From assembly GCA_043759595.1 (NCBI GenBank), contig JAYVLG010000117.1:1-14117 (forward strand): a stretch of DNA of 14,117 nt, in the 5' to 3' direction. Below are positions 11,132 to 14,117 of this stretch, piece after piece. This DNA comes from Sulfurirhabdus sp043759595 (GTDB lineage: Bacteria; Pseudomonadota; Gammaproteobacteria; Burkholderiales; SMCO01). A model generated the notes under the pieces. The model did no database searches. It saw only the letters and a list, made by a program, of their open reading frames with translations, and was not told the DNA's origin. Made by a program: the position numbers and the translations under genes. Positions within the stretch are counted from its first letter, which is position 1, and each line of letters begins with the position of its first letter.

Positions 11132-12550
11132 TTATTTCATGCCGCCAGAGTGCCAGTCTCCTCCAAGCGCTTTAAGCAGGGAAATGCTGGCAACCAGTCT
11201 GCGGCCGTTGATATCGAGCGCGCTTTTATCTGCCCCAAGTGATGCCGTTTGTGCAGAAATAACATTCAGATAACTGACAGTGCCTGCCAAATATTGATTA
11301 TTAGCCAGATTTGCTGCTTCTGCCGCAGACTTGGCCGCTTCTTGCTGAACTTTGGCTTCCTCTTCTAATATGCGCAGTGCGGATAAATTATCCTCCACCT
11401 CTTGAAATCCTGTCAGGACGGTCTGACGATAAGTGGCGACATGACTATCAAATACTGCAATTGCTTGCGCTTTTTGTGCTTTCCGTGCTCCGTCGTCAAA
11501 TAAAGTGGCAGCGAGCGCTGGGCCAAGAGACCAGAAACGATTAGGTAGTGATATCAGATTGGCAAAGCTCGAATTTTGATATCCTGTAGAAGCGTTAAGT
11601 GTAAGCGATGGAAAAAAGGCTGCCTGGGCGATTCCAATTTGTGCGTTTGCCGCAGCAGCAAGGCGCTCTGCTGATGCGATGTCGGGCCGGCGTTCGAGTA
11701 GTTCTGACGGCACACCTACAGGAATATTGGGTATGCCTGGAATACTGTTACTTGTTTCCAGTTTAAAATCGGCAGGTGCCTTGCCGATCAGCAGGGCAAT
11801 GGCGTGCTCCAGCTGGGCCCGTTGCACGCCAAGGTCAATTGCTTGCGCTTTTGTGGTTTTTAATTGTGTTTCAGCCTGTGCTACATCAATACGCCCAGAG
11901 ACGCCAGCTTCATAACGGTTTCGGGTTATTTTCAATGATTTTTCATAGGCGGCTACGGTTTGATTCAGCAGTTGCTGTTCAGCGTCATTAATGCGCAATT
12001 GGAGATAGGTCTGCGCCAGTGTGGCCTGGGCACTGAGCAAGGCCGCTTGCAAATCTGCGGCGCTGGCTTCGGCCGAAGCCTTGCTTGACTCAACAGAACG
12101 TCCTATCTTGCCCCACACATCTGCTTCCCAGCCTGCTGTCAGAGAAACTCTGTCAGTAGTGCTGACCGGAGCGGAAGGCGAAGCGACCCCTGAAGCGGAT
12201 ACGGATTGCCCGCGGCTCGATGAAAGCCCTGCGGAAAAGGATGGGAAATAGCCGGCGCGAGCTACACCAAGGAGTGCCAGCGCCTGCCTGTATTTGGCTT
12301 CTGCGACGTGTATATTCTGATTGGAAAGCGCTACTTGTTCCACCAGTGCATTTAACTGTTGGTCGCCATAGACTTCCCACCATTTGCCGCGTGGAATATG
12401 GTCTTGGGGTTCAGCAATCTTCCATCCCTGTGTTTCCTTGTAAGCGACAGGCGTGACGATTTCAGGTTGATGGTAGTCGGGGCCGACCGCACATCCGGTC
12501 AGTATCAGCATGGACAATGGCAGGACGATATAGTTGGTTTTTATCGTCAT
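11132..12550 (-). CDS. RND efflux outer membrane lipoprotein, NodT/OprM family
   Basis: This 472-residue protein is the TolC-like outer membrane channel of a tripartite efflux pump. It starts with a lipoprotein signal peptide ending in the lipobox LTGC, C20 being the lipidation site. AVGPDYHQPE is typical of the NodT family. Two outer-membrane-efflux repeats cover about 60-250 and 275-465, including ALVEQVALSNQNIHVAEAKYRQA, the helix pair around SLKITRNRYEAGVSGRIDVAQAET, and the conserved LLERRPDIASAERLAAAANAQIGIA. Length is normal for the family. A GGAG lies 6 bases before the ATG at 12550, and the permease stop codon is 43 bases upstream, so the two genes are co-transcribed. It would dock to an adaptor protein not in the window. 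The pump substrate is unknown. Confidence 0.93.
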   Translation of the reverse strand: MTIKTNYIVLPLSMLILTGCAVGPDYHQPEIVTPVAYKETQGWKIAEPQDHIPRGKWWEVYGDQQLNALVEQVALSNQNIHVAEAKYRQALALLGVARAGYFPSFSAGLSSSRGQSVSASGVASPSAPVSTTDRVSLTAGWEADVWGKIGRSVESSKASAEASAADLQAALLSAQATLAQTYLQLRINDAEQQLLNQTVAAYEKSLKITRNRYEAGVSGRIDVAQAETQLKTTKAQAIDLGVQRAQLEHAIALLIGKAPADFKLETSNSIPGIPNIPVGVPSELLERRPDIASAERLAAAANAQIGIAQAAFFPSLTLNASTGYQNSSFANLISLPNRFWSLGPALAATLFDDGARKAQKAQAIAVFDSHVATYRQTVLTGFQEVEDNLSALRILEEEAKVQQEAAKSAAEAANLANNQYLAGTVSYLNVISAQTASLGADKSALDINGRRLVASISLLKALGGDWHSGGMK

Positions 12551-12593
12551 TTTTTGCTCCTGAAGTTGATATTTCCCATTGTTTTATTCATGA

Positions 12594-14117
12594 TCATGGC
12601 TTTGTCTCAATTTGCAGCATCTCTAAGTGTGTTTTCTTATTGCGGATTTTAAGACTCCACAAACGGAATCGGTCAAAATACAAATAGACCACCGGCGTGG
12701 TGTAAAGCGTGAGCAACTGGCTCAGTATCAGTCCGCCAACAATAGATACCCCCAGTGGTTGGCGCAATTCAGCTCCGTCGCCTGTTCCCAGTGCAAGCGG
12801 CAGCGCACCGAACAGGGCTGCCATGGTAGTCATCATGATAGGGCGAAAACGGAGGAGGCAGGCTTCGTGGATGGCATCACGGGGACTCAGGCCACGCTGA
12901 CGTTCTGCAGCCAAAGCGAAATCAATCATGATAATTGCATTCTTTTTAACAATACCGATCAGCAGGATGACGCCGATTAAAGCAATGATGCTGAATTCCA
13001 TCTTGAACACGAGTAACGCCAGAAGTGCACCTACCCCTGCTGAAGGCAGCGTAGACAGGATCGTGACAGGATGCACGTAGCTTTCGTAAAGTATGCCAAG
13101 CACAATATACAAAGTGATCAGTGCTGTGATAATCAGCAGGGGTTGATTGTCCAGAGAAGCCTTAAATGCCTTGGCAGTGCCCTGGAAAGAGCCATGTACT
13201 GAATTAGGCACACCGATTTTTGCCATGGCATCTTCGATGAGCAGGGTGGCTTGGGAGAGCGATATGCCACCTGACAGATTAAAGGAGATTGTAGAGGCGG
13301 CGAATTGCCCCTGGTGATTGACCGCCAGTGGTGTTGAAGTGGGTTCCCAGCGAGCGAAAGCAGCCAGAGGAACCTGGATGCCACCTGGCGCGATAATGAA
13401 TACATCTTTTAACGTTTCGGGACTTTGCCAATACTGGGGTGCCGCTTCCATAACTACGTGGTATTGATTCAGTGGGTTATAGATGGTGGATACCTGGCGT
13501 TGGCCGAACAGATCGTTAAGTGTTGAATCAATTAGTTTTTGCGTTATTCCAAGCCGTGCAGCTGCATCATGATCAATAACAAGCGACGTCTGCATGCCTT
13601 TGTCCTGTTCGTCGGTGTTCACGTCGGCAAGTTGCGGCAACTGGCTCAATACCTGCCGAATGCGCGGCTCCCATTGGCGTAATTCATCAATTCGATCAGC
13701 TTGCAAGGTGAATTCGTATTGGGCATTGCTGGAACGCCCGCCAACGCGAATGTCTTGAACCGGTTGCAAAAACAAGGTGGCGCCCGGTACGCGCGAAAGT
13801 TTACCTCGCAAGCGGGCTATGACTTTATCAGCAGAGAGCTTGCGTACAGCCAGCGGCTTCAGCCCGACAAACATTCGCCCAGTGTTGGTTTGGCCTCCGC
13901 CGGTAAAACCGACAACGCTGTCCACGGCGGGATCCTGACCGACGATTTTTACAAAGACAGCAAGTTTGTCACGCATGGCCTGAAAAGAAGTGCTCTGGTC
14001 AGCCTGAATGGAGCCCATAAGCCGACCAGTGTCCTGTTGCGGAAAAAAACCTTTTGGAATAATAGTGTAAAGATAGATATTGAGTCCGATGATCGCAAAC
14101 AATATTAATATCATGAT
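12594..14117 (-). CDS. RND multidrug efflux permease, MdtB/MdtC-like (C-terminal half, runs off window)
   Basis: The frame is open through the right edge and covers about 507 residues, roughly the C-terminal half of a permease of about 1,040. It starts in transmembrane helix 7 (ILILFAIIGLNIYLY), followed by IPKGFFPQQDTGRL, characteristic of HAE1 RND pumps, and the second periplasmic porter and docking half. Helices 8-12 follow, with LIGIVKKNAIIMIDFA, the RFRPIMMTT segment and the family tail GAELRQPLGVSIVGGLILSQLLTLYTTPVVYLYFDR. The tail wording is closest to MdtB/MdtC and related heteromeric pumps, which often occur as two permease genes. The real start and any adaptor gene lie beyond the edge. 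Proton-driven export is the family function; the substrate is unknown. Confidence 0.93.
   Translation of the reverse strand: MMILILFAIIGLNIYLYTIIPKGFFPQQDTGRLMGSIQADQSTSFQAMRDKLAVFVKIVGQDPAVDSVVGFTGGGQTNTGRMFVGLKPLAVRKLSADKVIARLRGKLSRVPGATLFLQPVQDIRVGGRSSNAQYEFTLQADRIDELRQWEPRIRQVLSQLPQLADVNTDEQDKGMQTSLVIDHDAAARLGITQKLIDSTLNDLFGQRQVSTIYNPLNQYHVVMEAAPQYWQSPETLKDVFIIAPGGIQVPLAAFARWEPTSTPLAVNHQGQFAASTISFNLSGGISLSQATLLIEDAMAKIGVPNSVHGSFQGTAKAFKASLDNQPLLIITALITLYIVLGILYESYVHPVTILSTLPSAGVGALLALLVFKMEFSIIALIGVILLIGIVKKNAIIMIDFALAAERQRGLSPRDAIHEACLLRFRPIMMTTMAALFGALPLALGTGDGAELRQPLGVSIVGGLILSQLLTLYTTPVVYLYFDRFRLWSLKIRNKKTHLEMLQIETKP

Overview
The window looks like a moderately AT-leaning betaproteobacterial chromosome. 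I infer this from the HflX, NodT-type outer membrane factor and MdtB/C-type RND sequences and from the style of the repeats; no rRNA or other marker gene is present to confirm it. A conserved chromosomal backbone (hflX, a diguanylate cyclase, an RND efflux operon) surrounds about 5.3 kb of accessory DNA.

Layout. Positions 1-148 are the C-terminal tail of an IS110-family transposase. A plus-strand PF10014-type Fe(II)/2-oxoglutarate dioxygenase (474-1208) converges on hflX (1274-2599, minus). Positions 2600-3534 have no ordinary protein gene. They hold a 239-bp nested-palindrome repeat (2713-2951), a bidirectional terminator, a nested palindrome (3357-3397), and a minus-strand candidate small RNA that ends at a strong UUCG terminator (3129-3154). 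From 3535 to 8806 seven unrelated genes all lie on the minus strand: GNAT acetyltransferase, low-molecular-weight phosphatase-like protein, APH-fold kinase, cupin, isoprenylcysteine methyltransferase-like membrane protein, GIY-YIG/DUF4357 protein and HNH protein. Almost every junction carries a short structured element with integron core-site boxes (RYYYAAC / GTTRRRY or variants). I read this as an integron gene-cassette array with no integrase in view, i.e. a CALIN or the distal part of a chromosomal integron. Two of its attC-like sites appear to have been hit by other elements: a decayed IS110 transposase (7943-8389) and a 152-bp inverted-repeat element (6691-6842).

Positions 8807-9518 contain a possible 23-codon ORF with a good ribosome site, an operator-like dyad, and a 135-bp repeat element with a perfect 8-bp target duplication (9324-9474). 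After these come a small secreted protein with a charged, His/Arg/Asp-rich tail (9519-10010), a membrane GGDEF cyclase (10164-11006, minus), an outer membrane efflux lipoprotein (11132-12550, minus) and the C-terminal half of an RND permease that runs off the right edge (12594-14117, minus).

How the genes work together. The permease and outer membrane factor form the end of a tripartite efflux operon whose adaptor is presumably just beyond the window. The cassette genes show no shared pathway, as expected for a cassette array, and each probably acts alone. The most interesting features are the array with its partly degenerate, partly interrupted attC sites and the candidate C-rich small RNA at its downstream border.
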